A DNA stretch of 7,099 nt, taken from positions 1 to 7,099 of the forward strand of contig DATKIY010000219.1 of NCBI GenBank assembly GCA_035543875.1, given 5' to 3'. Both the position numbers and the translations under genes were made by a program. The stretch comes from DATKIY01 sp035543875. Lineage in GTDB: Bacteria > Actinomycetota > Actinomycetes > JAHEKZ01. A model generated the notes under the pieces. That model saw only the letters and a list, made by a program, of their open reading frames with translations, was not told the DNA's origin and made no database searches. Shown piece after piece: positions 5,642 through 7,099 of this stretch (positions within the stretch are counted from its first letter, which is position 1; every line of letters begins with the position of its first letter).

Positions 5642-6627
5642 TGGCCGGCAATTCCAAACGCAAGGGCGCGATGCGCAACACAGGCAGTAAGAAGGGTCCG
5701 ACCGTTGGGTCGGGCGGAAAGCGCGCCAAGGGCTTGAAGGGCAAAGGTCCGACTCCCAAAGCGATCGAACGCGACAAGCACCCCGTAGCCAAACGAGCCC
5801 GGGCTGCCGCCAAACGAGGCGAGTCATCCGGCAAGGGTCGCGGCGCGCGTTCGTCGGGGGGTGCGAGTTCCAACAGTCGCCGGCGCGCGGGAGGACCCGA
5901 GTACGTCGTTGGACGCAACGCGGTCGCCGAAGCGCTGATAGGGAACGTCCCAGCGTCCGCGCTCTATGTCGCCGAACGCATGGACAACGACGATCGCGTT
6001 AAGGAGTCAGTGCGTCTTGCCTCCGACCGCGGCATCGCGATCTTGGAGGCGCCGCGAGGCGAGCTCGATCGGCTGGTTGATGGGCTGCCTCACCAAGGGG
6101 TCGTGCTCCAAGTTCCAGAATACGAATACGCGCACGGAGACGACCTTGTCGGGCGTAAGTCGCCGGACGGGGGAACGCCGCTCATCGTGGTTCTCGACCA
6201 TGTCACTGACCCCCGCAACCTCGGTGCGGTTGTACGTTCAGCTGCGGCGTTCGGTGCACTCGGTGTCGTCATCCCCGAACGTCGTGCCGCGGGAATGAGC
6301 GCCGCTGCTTGGAAGACCTCGTCTGGCGCGGCCGCGCGGATACCCGTGGCGCGAACCACCAACATCTCTCGACAGTTGGCGACGTACCGCAAAGCCGGCT
6401 TCATGGTGATCGGCCTGGATGCTGGTGGCGACACGACGATCGACACAGTTGAGCGCGACATGCCATTGGTGCTGGTCGTCGGCGCCGAGGGTGGTGGACT
6501 GTCACGGCTCGTTCGTGAGGGGTGCGACCTCATCGCCGGGATCCCCATGACGGACGCCACTGAGTCGCTGAACGCAGGCGTGGCAGCCGGAATCGCCCTC
6601 TACGCGATGAGTCGCAACCGTCCCTAG
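5641..6627 (+). CDS. rlmB: 23S rRNA (guanosine-2'-O-)-methyltransferase RlmB, TrmH/SpoU family
   Basis: This 328-residue SpoU (SPOUT-class) methyltransferase probably adds a 2'-O-methyl group to a guanosine of 23S rRNA (G2251 in E. coli) using S-adenosylmethionine. Residues 1-85 are very rich in Lys, Arg, Gly and Ser and look disordered; this basic extension (GNSKRKGAMRNTGSKKGPTVG) is typical of actinobacterial orthologues and absent from E. coli RlmB. A substrate-binding domain follows (YVVGRNAVAEAL, about 88-160), then the knotted catalytic domain: motif 1 DPRNLGAVVRS (190-200, N193 and R199), motif 2 VVGAEGGGLSRLVRE (279-293, E283) and motif 3 IPMTDATESLNAGVAAG (301-317, N311). Motif 3 reads SLNAGVA rather than the common SLNVSVA. 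The ATG at 5641 overlaps the cysS stop and has AGGGG 5 bases upstream; an in-frame start at 5617 lies inside cysS and is rejected. A different rRNA target within the family cannot be excluded. Confidence 0.92.
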   Translation: MAGNSKRKGAMRNTGSKKGPTVGSGGKRAKGLKGKGPTPKAIERDKHPVAKRARAAAKRGESSGKGRGARSSGGASSNSRRRAGGPEYVVGRNAVAEALIGNVPASALYVAERMDNDDRVKESVRLASDRGIAILEAPRGELDRLVDGLPHQGVVLQVPEYEYAHGDDLVGRKSPDGGTPLIVVLDHVTDPRNLGAVVRSAAAFGALGVVIPERRAAGMSAAAWKTSSGAAARIPVARTTNISRQLATYRKAGFMVIGLDAGGDTTIDTVERDMPLVLVVGAEGGGLSRLVREGCDLIAGIPMTDATESLNAGVAAGIALYAMSRNRP

Positions 6628-6642
6628 CGCTGCGTCCTAGGG
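6622..6642 (+). terminator. Weak hairpin at the end of rlmB
   Basis: CCCTAG (6622-6627, including the rlmB stop) and CTAGGG (6637-6642) can pair around a 9-base loop, with one more U-G pair outside. There is no T-tract. It is placed where a terminator would be, but the stem is short, so it is only a candidate. Confidence 0.3.
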
Positions 6643-6686
6643 GATCGGCCAGATGGGCGAATAAGCCGCTGGTTCCACTCCTGAAA

Positions 6687-6698
6687 CTGAACGTTCAG
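6687..6698. promoter_or_regulatory. Perfect 12-base palindrome upstream of membrane protein gene
   Basis: CTGAACGTTCAG is fully self-complementary and lies 2 bases before the AGGA ribosome binding site of the following gene, within an 84-base spacer (6628-6711). The position suits an operator for a dimeric repressor. No regulator gene is adjacent in the window, and I found no convincing -35/-10 pair around it. Confidence 0.4.
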
Positions 6699-6700
6699 CC

Positions 6701-6704
6701 AGGA
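6701..6704 (+). promoter_or_regulatory. Ribosome binding site deciding the membrane protein start
   Basis: AGGA lies 7 bases before the ATG at 6712. It is only 1 base from the in-frame GTG at 6706, so the ATG is preferred. Confidence 0.5.
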
Positions 6705-6711
6705 TGTGCTC

Positions 6712-7099
6712 ATGCTCCCCGTTGCTGAACCGGCTATTTTGACGCGCTCGCTGCCGGGTCCTCGCGCGCGCAGCATCGGTGCGATCCAACTCGTAGCTGG
6801 ACTTTGCATGGCGCCCGCGCTTTGGTCTCGGCAAACACTCACGGGGTGCGTGGGTCACGAGTTGATCGGCACTCCAGCCAGCGCGCTGTTGATGCTGGCC
6901 ATCGTGGCCAGCGGTTGTGCGCTGGTCCTCGGCGTTCCACGATGCTCCGCTGTAGCGCCGGCCCTGGCTGCGGGTGCAGCTGTCTTGTTGCTGGGGGCCG
7001 CGGCGGCTGGATGGGCGTCGATCGGCGGGACGTCGTGCCCGAATGTTGGCGTTGATTCACCGGGAGTGCTGCTCGTTGTGCAGACGGGAGGCTCGCTCG
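6712..7099 (+). CDS. Hypothetical multi-pass membrane protein, 5' part (partial)
   Basis: An open frame of 129 codons runs off the right edge without a stop. I do not recognise the family. After a short N-terminal stretch with several Arg (R12, R18, R20), three hydrophobic stretches suggest membrane helices: about 21-38 (SIGAIQLVAGLCMAPALW), 56-75 (ASALLMLAIVASGCALVLGV) and 80-104, rich in Ala, Leu and Val. Cysteines occur at 32, 46, 69, 78 and 109, but no metal or redox motif such as CxxC is present. The frame opens after an in-frame TGA at 6688. The start is set by AGGA 7 bases upstream. It follows rlmB by 84 bases on the same strand and may have its own control through the palindrome just upstream. 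That it is coding is supported by the long open frame, the ribosome binding site and the patterned hydrophobicity; function cannot be given. Confidence 0.7.
   Translation, partial: MLPVAEPAILTRSLPGPRARSIGAIQLVAGLCMAPALWSRQTLTGCVGHELIGTPASALLMLAIVASGCALVLGVPRCSAVAPALAAGAAVLLLGAAAAGWASIGGTSCPNVGVDSPGVLLVVQTGGSL

Noticed and set aside
1..7099. CRISPR array, tRNA, rRNA, insertion sequence, phage or defence genes
   Set aside because: I found no regularly spaced repeats, tRNA-like folds, transposase or integrase motifs, or defence-type domains on either strand by reading.

Overview
The window reads as a chromosomal segment of a GC-rich actinobacterium (Actinomycetota). Three points support this: the order ispD-ispF-(insert)-cysS-rlmB, which is a known actinobacterial arrangement (in Mycobacterium tuberculosis these genes are contiguous); the wording of the CysS and RlmB proteins, which is close to mycobacterial-type orthologues; and frequent GTG starts with tight or overlapping gene junctions. 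I cannot place it to genus.

Layout, left to right. (1) Positions 1-304 hold the 3' end of ispD, followed after one base by ispF (306-815). Both belong to the MEP isoprenoid pathway. (2) A DUF2071/YqjF-like gene (842-1600) follows 26 bases later on the same strand and may be the last gene of that operon. (3) Convergent to it, with a 10-base overlap of the coding ends, is a LacI-family repressor (2616 down to 1591, minus strand). (4) A 156-base divergent regulatory region (2617-2772) holds a sigma-70-like promoter with a LacI-type palindrome between its -35 and -10, a second inverted repeat nearer the repressor, and a strong GC-rich hairpin at the predicted 5' end of the downstream transcript. 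(5) An amidase-signature hydrolase (2773-4206) reads rightwards from it and is the best candidate target of the repressor. (6) cysS (4238-5641) and rlmB (5641-6627) follow and overlap by one base. The 31-base gap before cysS contains a -10-like hexamer at the distance expected of a leaderless promoter. (7) After rlmB a short spacer (6628-6711) carries a possible hairpin and a perfect 12-base palindrome. It leads into a small multi-membrane-segment protein that runs off the right edge and is not recognisable by eye.

How the genes relate: ispD/ispF supply isoprenoid precursors, cysS charges tRNA-Cys and rlmB modifies 23S rRNA, so the backbone is housekeeping. The DUF2071, lacI and amidase genes look like an accessory block set between ispF and cysS; the lacI-amidase pair forms a self-contained divergent regulatory module. 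I saw no tRNA, rRNA, CRISPR array, insertion sequence, phage gene or defence system, and no clear sign of a previously undescribed system. The regulatory architecture at 2617-2772 is the part most worth a second look.
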